From contig JABJKS010000041.1 in the NCBI GenBank assembly GCA_018660265.1, forward strand, positions 1 through 54,847: 54,847 bases of DNA, given 5' to 3'. The stretch is from Rhodospirillaceae bacterium. GTDB lineage: Bacteria; Pseudomonadota; Alphaproteobacteria; GCA-2731375. The notes beneath the pieces were generated by a model. It was not told the DNA's origin, did not search any database, and saw only the letters and a list, made by a program, of their open reading frames with translations. Both the position numbers and the translations under genes were made by a program. This document shows positions 8,466-16,116 of this stretch, one piece after another; positions within the stretch are counted from its first letter, which is position 1; each line of letters opens with the position of its first letter.

Positions 8466-8487
8466 TAAGTTGCTATAGGATCATAGC

Positions 8488-9675
8488 ATGACAGAAAACA
8501 GATTCATCATAGCCGGTGGTGGTATTGGCGGTTTGGCCGCTGCCCTGGGCCTGGCGCAAAAAGGCATCGCCTCCATCGTATTGGAAAAATCGGCGGAATT
8601 GAGCGAGATCGGTGCCGGCATCCAGCTGGGCCCGAATGCCTTTCATTCCTTCGATTACCTGGGCGTCGGTGATGCGGCCCGCAAAAATGCCGTTTATGTG
8701 GACCAGTTGCGCCTGATGGACGCCATGAGCGGCGAAGAGATCATGCACATTCCTCTGGACGAGCCGTTCCGCAAGCGTTTCGGCAATCCTTATGCAGTGG
8801 TACATCGGGGTGATCTGTATGGCGTGCTGTTACAGGGCTGCCAGGACAGTGATCTGATCGACACAAAGGTCAACGCGGATGTGCTGTCTTATGAGCAAGA
8901 CGACAGGTCGGTAACCGCGCGCTTGGCCAATGGCGAAGATGTCACGGGCACGGCCCTGATCGGGGCGGATGGTTTGTGGTCAAATGTGCGCCGTGGCGTG
9001 GTGGGGGATGACCAACCGCGTGTGTCGGGTCATACAACCTATCGCTCGGTCATACCGACGGAACAGATGCCGGAGGATTTGCGCTGGAATGCGGCAACAT
9101 TATGGGCCGGTCCGCGCTGTCATATTGTCCATTACCCGCTGTCGGATTGGAAGTATTTCAACCTTGTTGTGACATATCACAATCACGCCCCTGAACCCGT
9201 TGCGGGCAAACCCGTCAGCCATGCTGAGGTCATGCAGGGTTTTGAACATATCAACGAAAAAATCCTCAAAGTCATCCGCCATGGCAACGATTGGAAGTTG
9301 TGGGTGCTGTGTGACCGGGACCCGGTGGAAAACTGGGTCGATGGCCGGGTCACCCTGCTTGGCGACGCGGCCCATCCCATGATGCAGTATTATGCCCAGG
9401 GTGCCTGCATGGCCTTGGAAGATGCGGTCTGTCTGTCTCACATGATGGACCGTCACGGGGGCGATATCGACCTCGCCTTCGCTGCCTACAATGACCAACG
9501 CATGATCCGTACCGCCCGCGTGCAACTGGGCGCCCGCGCCATTGGCGATCATATTTATCATCCCGATGGGGCGCATGCCCGCGTGCGTAACCACATCATG
9601 GAGAACATGACGGTGGAAGATTACTACAACAGCCTGGAATGGCTTTACGGCGGGACAGGCTTGGACGAAAACTAA
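8488..9675 (+). CDS. FAD-dependent monooxygenase, 3-hydroxybenzoate 6-monooxygenase-like
   Basis: A 395-residue class A flavoprotein hydroxylase. The FAD dinucleotide motif GGGIGG is at residues 10-15, the DG motif is in IGADGLWS (about 153) and the GD motif is in LLGDAAHPMMQYYAQG. The QYxAQGACMALEDA stretch is characteristic of 3-hydroxybenzoate 6-hydroxylases (NagX/XlnD type), which use NADH and O2 to make gentisate in the cytoplasm. The family is certain; the substrate is inferred. The Shine-Dalgarno is AGGATC before ATG 8488. The VOC gene 53 bp downstream is probably co-transcribed. No gentisate dioxygenase or maleylpyruvate enzyme lies in this window. Confidence 0.85.
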   Translation: MTENRFIIAGGGIGGLAAALGLAQKGIASIVLEKSAELSEIGAGIQLGPNAFHSFDYLGVGDAARKNAVYVDQLRLMDAMSGEEIMHIPLDEPFRKRFGNPYAVVHRGDLYGVLLQGCQDSDLIDTKVNADVLSYEQDDRSVTARLANGEDVTGTALIGADGLWSNVRRGVVGDDQPRVSGHTTYRSVIPTEQMPEDLRWNAATLWAGPRCHIVHYPLSDWKYFNLVVTYHNHAPEPVAGKPVSHAEVMQGFEHINEKILKVIRHGNDWKLWVLCDRDPVENWVDGRVTLLGDAAHPMMQYYAQGACMALEDAVCLSHMMDRHGGDIDLAFAAYNDQRMIRTARVQLGARAIGDHIYHPDGAHARVRNHIMENMTVEDYYNSLEWLYGGTGLDEN

Positions 9676-9728
9676 CATCAATAGAACTGAAACTTGAAAT
9701 CGAATCTTGAAAACCGGGAGGAAGAACA

Positions 9729-10115
9729 ATGCCGAAATGGATCGATCATATTGTCGTACGCGTCAATGATATTGAGGAAAGCCTGAAGGACTACGAAACC
9801 AAATTGGGCATGAAAGCCTCCAAAGGACCGGATGCCATTCCCGCCATGGGCATGACCCGCGCCATCCTGCCTTTGGGCGACGATGGCCGTTTCATCGAAC
9901 TTGCCGAACCTTTGGGCGAAGGCGGGGCCATTGGCGGTGCGCTGGAACGATATGGCGAAGGGGTACACCTGGTGGCCCTGGCAGTTGATGATCTGGCGGA
10001 AGCAACGGCGGAAATGAAGGCCAACGGTGCCAAAGTCATTGAAGCCGGCACCCAGGTCTTTATCCACCCAAAAGACGGCCATGGCGTGATGTATCAGCTG
10101 ATTGAGCGCGAATAG
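9729..10115 (+). CDS. VOC family protein, methylmalonyl-CoA epimerase-like
   Basis: A 128-residue protein with two beta-alpha-beta-beta-beta modules. Likely metal ligands are His7 (DHIVV), Glu57 (RFIELAEP), His80 (EGVHLVAL) and Gln123 (MYQLIE) where epimerases usually carry Glu. The fold and spacing resemble methylmalonyl-CoA epimerase and glyoxalase I. A strong Shine-Dalgarno (GGGAGGAAG) precedes the ATG. It follows the flavoprotein monooxygenase on the same strand, so a role in the same aromatic or acyl-CoA pathway is possible. The activity is not assignable from sequence alone. Confidence 0.8.
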   Translation: MPKWIDHIVVRVNDIEESLKDYETKLGMKASKGPDAIPAMGMTRAILPLGDDGRFIELAEPLGEGGAIGGALERYGEGVHLVALAVDDLAEATAEMKANGAKVIEAGTQVFIHPKDGHGVMYQLIERE

Positions 10116-10126
10116 CGCCTTTTATC

Positions 10127-10228
10127 ACTCACGCTTGTGCGTAAGAACGCACCGCTCCGTGCGGGCGGCGCATAAGCGCCGGGCCGCCGTCGCGGCCTTA
10201 ACAGAATAGTTCGACCTCGAAAAAAACC
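10127..10228. repeat. GC-rich inverted-repeat element, copy 2 (reverse orientation)
   Basis: The gap between two converging genes. Bases 10160-10199 match the reverse complement of 7476-7514 with about 3 differences (GGGCGGC-CATAAGCGC-GGGCCGCC core), and the TTCGACCTCGAAAAAAA tail (10210-10226) matches the corresponding tail of copy 1. The first part (10127-10159) holds a different GC-rich inverted repeat around GTGCGTAAGAACGCAC. It may double as a terminator for the VOC gene or the dehydrogenase gene. Confidence 0.55.
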
Positions 10229-10241
10229 TATCTTAGGCGGC

Positions 10242-11114
10242 CTATCGCGTCGGGACCGGTTTGTCGCCGGTGTAGTCGTAAAAGCCACGACCGGATTTGC
10301 GGCCAACCCAGCCGGCTTCGACGTATTTGACGAGAAGCGGACAAGGCCGGTATTTGGTATCGGCCAGGCCTTCATACAGTACCTGCATGATGGCCAGGCA
10401 GGTATCCAGGCCGATGAAATCAGCCAGCTCCAACGGGCCCATGCGATGGTTGGCGCCCAGGCGCATGGCGCTGTCGATGCCTTCCACCGTGCCGACGCCT
10501 TCATACAGGGTGTAGACCGCTTCGTTGATCATCGGGACCAGGATACGGTTGACGATGAAGGCCGGAAAATCCTCTGAATTCGTGGGGATTTTGCCGATCT
10601 TTAGGACAATATCGTGGATCGCGTCAAAGGTCGGCACGTCCGTGGCGATACCACGGATCAGCTCTACCAGTTCCATCACCGGCACCGGGTTCATGAAATG
10701 CATGCCCATGAATTTTTCCGGGCGGCCGGATACGGCGGCCAGGCGAGTGATGGAAATAGACGAGGTATTGGTGGCGATCAAGGCCTCCGGCTTCAGGATT
10801 GGACCCAGGGCGGTAAGGATTGAACGCTTCACATCCTCATCTTCCGAAGCTGCTTCGATAACCAAATCCGTATCGGCCAATTCAGGCAAGCCGGCGACAG
10901 TTTTGATCCGGCCCAGTGCCTCAGCCATTTCAACCTGTTCCAGTTTGCCCCGGCCGACCTGCCGGCCCATGTTGCCTTCAATCACCTTCAGCGACTTCTG
11001 CATTTGGGCGTTGGAGGTATCGGTCAGCAAGATGTCATAGCCGCCGGCGGCCAACACATGGGCAATACCACTGCCCATCTGTCCTGCGCCAACAATGCCA
11101 ATAGACTTGATCAT
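10242..11114 (-). CDS. hbd: 3-hydroxybutyryl-CoA dehydrogenase
   Basis: A 290-residue NAD-dependent 3-hydroxyacyl-CoA dehydrogenase, full length for the stand-alone Hbd/PaaH type. The Rossmann motif GIVGAGQMGSGIA (6-18) opens the protein. The catalytic His-Glu pair lies in GMHFMNPVPVMELVE, and the C-terminal helical dimerisation domain has RMGPLELADFIGLD. It interconverts 3-hydroxybutyryl-CoA and acetoacetyl-CoA in the cytoplasm. It follows etfB-etfA on the same strand, the standard alphaproteobacterial order, separated from etfA by a 146-bp gap that holds a degenerate hairpin repeat. Confidence 0.93.
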   Translation of the reverse strand: MIKSIGIVGAGQMGSGIAHVLAAGGYDILLTDTSNAQMQKSLKVIEGNMGRQVGRGKLEQVEMAEALGRIKTVAGLPELADTDLVIEAASEDEDVKRSILTALGPILKPEALIATNTSSISITRLAAVSGRPEKFMGMHFMNPVPVMELVELIRGIATDVPTFDAIHDIVLKIGKIPTNSEDFPAFIVNRILVPMINEAVYTLYEGVGTVEGIDSAMRLGANHRMGPLELADFIGLDTCLAIMQVLYEGLADTKYRPCPLLVKYVEAGWVGRKSGRGFYDYTGDKPVPTR

Positions 11115-11145
11115 CGTTTAGCCTCTCTGTCGGGCTTTGCCCGAA

Positions 11146-11227
11146 CCTGTATCAAAAACTATGCTCAAATTCGTACGAAAGGAGCATTTGAAGCTGATAA
11201 TTTGATCTAATTCAATATGTTAGAGCA
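11146..11227. repeat. Degenerate, shortened copy of the 103-bp hairpin repeat
   Basis: The etfA-hbd gap contains ATGCTC, then GAAAGGAGCATTTGAAGCTGATAA, then TTAGAGCAA, in the same order as ATGCTC, AAAAGAGCAATTGAACCAATAA and TGCTCTA in copy A (4001-4103). The right half is shortened and its hairpin is not recognisable. The assignment rests on hand alignment of about 40 bases. Confidence 0.4.
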
Positions 11228-11260
11228 ACCTGTCTGCATGCGAATGAAGGCCAGGTTGCG

Positions 11261-12208
11261 CTATGCAGGCGGCAGCTTTTTCAGTTCTTCTTCCAATTCC
11301 GGCACCGCCTTGAACAGATCAGCCACCAGACCGAAATCGGCCACCTGAAAAATAGGTGCCTCTTCATCCTTGTTGATGGCGACGATCACCTTGGAATCTT
11401 TCATCCCGGCGAGATGCTGAATAGCACCCGAAATGCCAACCGCGATGTACAATTCCGGTGCCACGACCTTGCCGGTCTGCCCAACCTGATAATCGTTGGG
11501 CACGAAACCCGCATCCACGGCTGCCCGGCTGGCACCAACAGCGGCCCCCAGCAGATCGGCGACGGCTTCGATGATCGGGAAATTATCGCCCGACTGCATG
11601 CCGCGACCACCCGAAATGATGATTTTGGCTGCGGTCAATTCCGGACGTTCGGATTTCGACAGTTCCTCGCCCACGAATGTGGACAGGCCCGGATCACCCG
11701 CTGCTGCAATGTTTTCCACCGCTGCAGAACCGCCCGTCGCCTCGGCCTTCTCGAAGCCCGTGGTCCGCACGGTGATGATCTTGATGGCATCGGATGATTG
11801 TACCGTGGCCATGGCATTACCGGCATAGATGGGCCGGATAAAGGTATCGGGGCTTTCGATCCCGGAAATTTCCGAGATTTGGCTGACATCCAATATTGCC
11901 GCGACGCGGGGCATGAAGTTCTTGCCAACCGTATTGGCGACGGCCAGTACGGCGTCGTAATTTTTCGCCAGGGGCACAACCAGATCGGCCATGGGCTCTG
12001 CCACCATGTTGGCATACATGGCATCGTCGGCCACCAGCACCTTGGCGACACCGGCGACTTGCGCGGCGGCTTCACCAACCGCGGCACAGCCCTGGCCTGC
12101 GACCAGGATGTCCACATCACCACCAATTTGGCTGGCGGCAGTTACTGCGGCCAGGGTTGCCGGCTTCAACTCGGCATTATCATGTTCGGCTATTACCAGG
12201 ACGGACAT
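11261..12208 (-). CDS. etfA: Electron transfer flavoprotein subunit alpha
   Basis: A 315-residue FAD-binding subunit of the ETF heterodimer, which carries electrons from acyl-CoA and other dehydrogenases to ETF:ubiquinone oxidoreductase. The C-terminal FAD domain shows SGGRGMQSGDNF, GASRAAVDAGFVPND, QVGQTGKVVAPELYIAVGISG and HLAGMKDS, all classical. The length is normal. Its ATG at 12208 overlaps the last base of etfB, so the subunits are translationally coupled. The acyl-CoA dehydrogenase at 39540-40673 is one possible electron donor in this window. Confidence 0.96.
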   Translation of the reverse strand: MSVLVIAEHDNAELKPATLAAVTAASQIGGDVDILVAGQGCAAVGEAAAQVAGVAKVLVADDAMYANMVAEPMADLVVPLAKNYDAVLAVANTVGKNFMPRVAAILDVSQISEISGIESPDTFIRPIYAGNAMATVQSSDAIKIITVRTTGFEKAEATGGSAAVENIAAAGDPGLSTFVGEELSKSERPELTAAKIIISGGRGMQSGDNFPIIEAVADLLGAAVGASRAAVDAGFVPNDYQVGQTGKVVAPELYIAVGISGAIQHLAGMKDSKVIVAINKDEEAPIFQVADFGLVADLFKAVPELEEELKKLPPA

Positions 12209-12957
12209 TAGATTACCCCCGCTTCGTTACGCAATTTACTGACCAGTTCGGCAACATCTTCGACGATCACGCCGGCTTCCCGGCTGGGCGGGTCCATCAC
12301 TTTCAAAGTGGTCAGACGCGGTGCCGTATCGACGCCAAGATCTGCGGGTGTTTTTTCATCAATAGGCTTTTTCTTGGCCTTCATGATGTTCGGCAACGAG
12401 GCATAACGCGGCTCGTTCAGGCGCAAATCCGTGGTGACGACCATGGGCAGCTTCAGATCCAGGGTCTGCAGACCACCGTCAACTTCCCGGGTAACCTTGG
12501 CGGAACCATCGCCCAGCTGAATTTCCGAGGCAAAGGTGCCCTGGGCCCAGCCCAAAAGCGCGGCCAGCATCTGGCCGGTCTGGTTGCAATCATCGTCGAT
12601 GGCCTGTTTGCCCAAAATGACCAGGCCCGGCTGTTCTTCATCCACCAGGGCCTTCATGATCTTGGCCACGTGCAGAGGCTCCAAAACGTCGTCGGTTTTG
12701 ACCAGGATGCCCCGGTCGGCACCCATGGCAAGGGCCGTACGGATGGTTTCCTGACACTGCTGCACACCGATGGAAACGGCGACGATTTCGTCTGCCGTGC
12801 CGGCTTCCTTCATACGCAAGGCTTCTTCGACGGCAATTTCGTCAAAGGGGTTCATGGACATTTTGACATTGGCTAGATCAACCCCGGTCTGGTCTCCCTT
12901 GACCCGGATCTTTACGTTGTAGTCAACCACACGCTTGACTGCGACGAGAACTTTCAT
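12208..12957 (-). CDS. etfB: Electron transfer flavoprotein subunit beta
   Basis: A 249-residue ETF beta subunit. The N-terminal [20 protein letters not shown] and [16 protein letters not shown] segments and the mid-protein [20 protein letters not shown]-binding region are diagnostic. It is the first gene of etfB-etfA-hbd on the minus strand. The 193 bp upstream, before repeat copy B, should hold the operon promoter, though no boxes stand out. No oddities are seen. Confidence 0.96.
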   Translation of the reverse strand: MKVLVAVKRVVDYNVKIRVKGDQTGVDLANVKMSMNPFDEIAVEEALRMKEAGTADEIVAVSIGVQQCQETIRTALAMGADRGILVKTDDVLEPLHVAKIMKALVDEEQPGLVILGKQAIDDDCNQTGQMLAALLGWAQGTFASEIQLGDGSAKVTREVDGGLQTLDLKLPMVVTTDLRLNEPRYASLPNIMKAKKKPIDEKTPADLGVDTAPRLTTLKVMDPPSREAGVIVEDVAELVSKLRNEAGVI

Positions 12958-13150
12958 CGGCGGCCTCTTTTCATGGGGATGGTCTTCCGATCATGCGGGC
13001 TCCCGCTCCCACATATCGGGCGGCCGGATTATCACGACCACGGTTTATGTTGCGCTGCAAAATAGTGAAGCAGGAAAGGTGAGTCAACGCGCTGTAGCGC
13101 CAATTGCGGCAAAAGGCCGCAAATGGGCCCGTAATTTTGGAAAAGCGCGA

Positions 13151-13253
13151 TAGAGCATGTTTAGATTAAAAATGCCCGACATTTTGAAAGAAGCGCAATT
13201 GAAGCAATCATCTGGGTCGCGAGAGCGACTCCACTTAATTGAAAATTGCCCTA
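13151..13253. repeat. 103-bp double-hairpin dispersed repeat, copy B
   Basis: Same length and ends as copy A (TAGAGCATG...TTGCCCTA). The central hairpin uses different bases (GGGTCGC/GCGACTC, with one G-T pair, instead of CTTGGATGC/GCATCCAAG) but still pairs, so the arms changed together. As in copy A, one end gives the stop codon of a minus-strand gene: TAG 13253-13251 ends the VOC gene. The remaining 13 kb to the left of this gap carries etfB and no other gene in between. Confidence 0.78.
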
Positions 13254-13679
13254 GAACAGTGGCTCAATGGGTTCGGCTGTTGAAAGAAATTCCAACAAAT
13301 TGCCGTCCGGGTCGCGGAAATAGACCGATTGCCCCCAAACCCCATCGGCGGCCCAGCGCGGTGCCGGCCCTTCGATAATTTCGATGCCCGCTTCATTGAG
13401 ATGCTCGACGGCCTCGGCAATTGTGCCATCCCAGCGAAAGCAGACATCCAGGGTCCCCGCCTCCAATGTTTCGGCTACCAGATAGGCCGGTTGATCAAGT
13501 CGTTGCAAATTGATCACCGCGCCACCCAGTTCAATGGGTAACACAGGCAGTTTGCCGCTCCGAAAACGTTCCAAATAACGTGCCCGGCCACCCAGAATAT
13601 CGGTGTAGAATGTGATCGAACGCTCCATGTCGGCTGCCATGACAACTGCGTGGTCAATGGTACGGATCTTGAGTGTCAT
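13251..13679 (-). CDS. VOC family protein
   Basis: A 142-residue glyoxalase/dioxygenase-superfamily protein. Metal-ligand positions appear as His in TIDHAVVMAAD near the N-terminus, the GTLDVCFR strand and a terminal Glu in DPDGNLLEFLS, the common pattern of small VOC proteins of the fosfomycin-resistance/glyoxalase type. I choose ATG 13679 because GGGGAGA sits 7 nt before it; an in-frame ATG two codons earlier (13685) directly abuts that site. It is divergent from the isomerase gene at 13747, with 67 bp between starts. Its stop is provided by repeat copy B. The reaction is unknown. Confidence 0.8.
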   Translation of the reverse strand: MTLKIRTIDHAVVMAADMERSITFYTDILGGRARYLERFRSGKLPVLPIELGGAVINLQRLDQPAYLVAETLEAGTLDVCFRWDGTIAEAVEHLNEAGIEIIEGPAPRWAADGVWGQSVYFRDPDGNLLEFLSTAEPIEPLF

Positions 13680-13746
13680 CGACATTCTCCCCTACACTGT
13701 TATCAACTTACTGCTATTAACTTACTGGCATAGATTGGAGCATAAT

Positions 13747-14370
13747 ATGTCCGAGATCGAGTATTTCTATTCCGCCCACTCAATTTTCGCCTATCTGGGC
13801 TCTGCCCGGATCATGGAAATTGCCCAGGCCGCAGGCCGCACCCTGGTACACCGGCCGATTGACCTGAACCAATCCGTGCCTGCAGGTGGCGCGTCATCGT
13901 TCAAGGAACGCAGCCCGAAGCATCGGGCATATTTTTTCCGCCGCGAGATCGACCGGTGGTCGGAACAGCGCAATGCGCCGGTGATGGAAGGCTATCCCCA
14001 GTATCACTACAACGATACGGCGCTTTGCAACGGCATGATCATTGCCGGTGTGCAGCAGGGACAGAATATGGATCAATTATCCCATGCCATGTTGCAGTCC
14101 CATTGGCTGGAAGATACGGATCTGGCGGATCGGGATACCCTGGCCCGCCTTGCCAAAAGCGTCGGGCTGGATCCGGTGCCGTTGTTGGATGCGGCCATGT
14201 CGGACGAAATCCAGGCAATTTATCAGGCCAATACGGACGAGGCTGTTGCCCGTTCGGTGTTCGGTTCCCCGACCTATTTTGTCGATGGTGATATGTTTTA
14301 TGGCCAGGATCGATTGGAGATGGTGGAACGCGCCCTGCGCCAGCCCTACGCGGCATCGAAAGTCGGCTAA
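13747..14370 (+). CDS. 2-hydroxychromene-2-carboxylate isomerase family (DsbA fold)
   Basis: A 207-residue thioredoxin/DsbA-like protein of the kappa-GST group. The N-terminal YFYSAHSIFAYLGS-type start keeps the Ser used to activate glutathione, and FGSPTYFVDGDMFYGQDRL near the C-terminus is the cis-Pro and end motif typical of HCCA isomerases. These act in naphthalene-type aromatic breakdown. ATG 13747 has a GGAG Shine-Dalgarno; longer frames upstream read through the promoter region and lack family similarity. The stop overlaps the next start by one base (TAATG). Whether the substrate is truly hydroxychromene carboxylate is unknown. Confidence 0.82.
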   Translation: MSEIEYFYSAHSIFAYLGSARIMEIAQAAGRTLVHRPIDLNQSVPAGGASSFKERSPKHRAYFFRREIDRWSEQRNAPVMEGYPQYHYNDTALCNGMIIAGVQQGQNMDQLSHAMLQSHWLEDTDLADRDTLARLAKSVGLDPVPLLDAAMSDEIQAIYQANTDEAVARSVFGSPTYFVDGDMFYGQDRLEMVERALRQPYAASKVG

Positions 14371-15218
14371 TGGCGGGTAAGGCGGGACGCGATCCGGTCT
14401 CGGCCATAGCGGAGGATGCGGCGACGGGGGAGACGGCGGAAATTTTCGCCGATATCCGGGCGACGATGGAAATTCCGCTGATCACCTCGATCTGGCGAAC
14501 CCTATATGATGTGCCCGGCGGTCTGGCCCCCGCCTGGAAGTTGGCCAAGCCGATCTATGAAACCGGACAGCCGGCAGCCGCCCTGGCCCGTGTTGTGGCC
14601 CAGGCAGACCTACCCGTGCCCGCGCCCCTGGTGCCGGGGCAATTGGCCTGTGCCGGTGTTTCTGTCGATGATTTAGGTGCCATCCGGGCCATAGTTGATG
14701 CTTATAACCGCTCCAACGGTATGAATATGGTCGCTCTTACGGCCGTGGTCGTGCCGCCCGCAGGTTCTACCTTCGGTGATCCTGGGCCCGCTGACGCCGT
14801 CCCTGATGCACCGGATTGGCCGGAACTGCGACCGCTTTTGGGCCAGGAAGATATAGCGCCCACCGCTTGGCAGTTGTTAAACCAGATCCGGCACCTGGGC
14901 AGCCAAGGCGCGCCGAAAGACAACGCCGTGCTGGCAACTCTATGGCGTCACCTGGCCCATTGGCCCGGATTGCTGGCCCTGATCCAAACCGGGTTCGCTC
15001 CGTTGCGTGAAGACGGCACGATCATGGCAGCCTTTGGCCAAGTCCACGCATTAGCCCAAGCCGAAGGTGCCCGTCTGGCACATTTACGCCCGTCCGGCCC
15101 GACCTTGCCGAAAGAGGCGGAGGTGATGATCGCGCGCTATGTGGGCAGCCCAATGGCGGTGGCGCACATGGTTACATTGGGCCACGCCCTGGCAAAATGG
15201 CTGGTGCCTAACGATTAG
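14370..15218 (+). CDS. DehI-like (halocarboxylic acid dehalogenase family) protein
   Basis: A 282-residue soluble, helix-rich protein. It seems to consist of two related halves: IPLITSIWRTLYDVPGGLAP (about 36-55) resembles DNAVLATLWRHLAHWPGLLA (about 189-208), each followed by a similar helix. That pseudo-repeat and the GETAEIFADIRATM opening match what I recall of the DehI family (D,L-2-haloacid dehalogenases and many uncharacterised relatives). It is coupled to the HCCA-isomerase-like gene by a TAATG overlap. The end overlaps the converging cobalamin adenosyltransferase gene by 11 bp. True dehalogenase activity is not shown by sequence. Confidence 0.6.
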   Translation: MAGKAGRDPVSAIAEDAATGETAEIFADIRATMEIPLITSIWRTLYDVPGGLAPAWKLAKPIYETGQPAAALARVVAQADLPVPAPLVPGQLACAGVSVDDLGAIRAIVDAYNRSNGMNMVALTAVVVPPAGSTFGDPGPADAVPDAPDWPELRPLLGQEDIAPTAWQLLNQIRHLGSQGAPKDNAVLATLWRHLAHWPGLLALIQTGFAPLREDGTIMAAFGQVHALAQAEGARLAHLRPSGPTLPKEAEVMIARYVGSPMAVAHMVTLGHALAKWLVPND

Positions 15219-15771
15219 CGCCGGGCACCCATAGGATATCGCTTGCGCCGTCGTCGTTGGCGTGGCGGGAGAGTTGGAACATATGGTCGGACAGTCGGTT
15301 CAGATAGCGCAAGGCGGCGGGATTGATATCAGCTTCCCTGGCCAATGTTGTTGCCTCCCGTTCGGCCCGTCGGGCCACGGTGCGGGCCATGTGCAGATGG
15401 GCTGCCAGGGCGCTACCGCCCGGCAATACGAACGAATTCAAGGTGGCAAGCGCTTCTCCCAATTGATCGATCTCCTGCTCCAGGCGATCCACCTGGGCAT
15501 CGACGATGCGTAGGGGCGGGTATTTCGGATCCTCGACAATTGGTGTGGCAAGATCCGCCCCCAAATCGAACAGATCGTGCTGGATGCGGGCCAGCATGTC
15601 CTCTACAGCACCGCTCGCCTGCAGGCGGGCCAGGCCGACGACCGCGTTCAGCTCATCCACGTCACCATAGGCCGCGACACGCAGGTCATCTTTTGCCACC
15701 CGGCTGCCATCGCTTAAAGAAGTCTGGCCGCCATCGCCGCCACGGGTATAAATTTTTGTCAGTTTGACCAT
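15208..15771 (-). CDS. Cob(I)alamin adenosyltransferase, PduO type
   Basis: A 187-residue PduO-family ATP:cob(I)alamin adenosyltransferase, which makes adenosylcobalamin for enzymes such as methylmalonyl-CoA mutase. The ATP-binding N-terminus TKIYTRGGDGGQTSL, the VDELNAVVGLAR helix, the ARTVARRAEREA arginine helix and the LNRLSDHMFQLSRHAN end are all diagnostic. The length is typical. It follows the twin-membrane HIG1-type gene by 13 bp on the same strand. In related bacteria this pair commonly lies directly before etfB; here the aromatic-type genes 13251-15218 lie between. Confidence 0.93.
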   Translation of the reverse strand: MVKLTKIYTRGGDGGQTSLSDGSRVAKDDLRVAAYGDVDELNAVVGLARLQASGAVEDMLARIQHDLFDLGADLATPIVEDPKYPPLRIVDAQVDRLEQEIDQLGEALATLNSFVLPGGSALAAHLHMARTVARRAEREATTLAREADINPAALRYLNRLSDHMFQLSRHANDDGASDILWVPGANR

Positions 15772-15784
15772 TAGGTTTTCCCAC

Positions 15785-15982
15785 TTAACCTTGATTTACG
15801 AAAAACAGCAGCACCATAAGTCCCACCGCGACCAATTGCAGGACGATGCGCCACCGCATGAGAATATTGCCGTATTTTCGATTGAACTCTCCACCCCGGC
15901 CCATGGCTGAAATGCCAAGCACCAGAACGACCAGAACCGATGCCAGGGCGATGACCAGTAATACAGTTATGAATGTGGCCAT
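15785..15982 (-). CDS. Twin-transmembrane HIG1-domain protein
   Basis: A 65-residue inner-membrane protein. Two hydrophobic helices (about residues 4-26 and 45-62) flank a conserved polar loop GGEFNRKYGNILMRWRI, the signature of small alphaproteobacterial HIG1-type twin transmembrane proteins. A longer frame on the same strand is a shadow. It is cotranscribed with the adenosyltransferase. HIG1 relatives in mitochondria bind cytochrome oxidase; the bacterial role is not settled. Confidence 0.82.
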   Translation of the reverse strand: MATFITVLLVIALASVLVVLVLGISAMGRGGEFNRKYGNILMRWRIVLQLVAVGLMVLLFFVNQG

Positions 15983-16116
15983 GGTGCTCCGCTCGTTGCG
16001 CTACAGACCAGGGGTAAAATCCCGTCGGTTCTGATAGGGTTGTCTGGTTTGGGTATATGGCCTCTCCTAGCATGAAACCGGGGCCATCGGTAAAAGTTGT
16101 TTTTTGGAATGATCGC

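Noticed and set aside
13612-13746. 45-codon upstream extension of the HCCA-isomerase-like gene
   Set aside because: It crosses the divergent promoter region; ATG 13747 has a good Shine-Dalgarno and starts exactly where family similarity begins.
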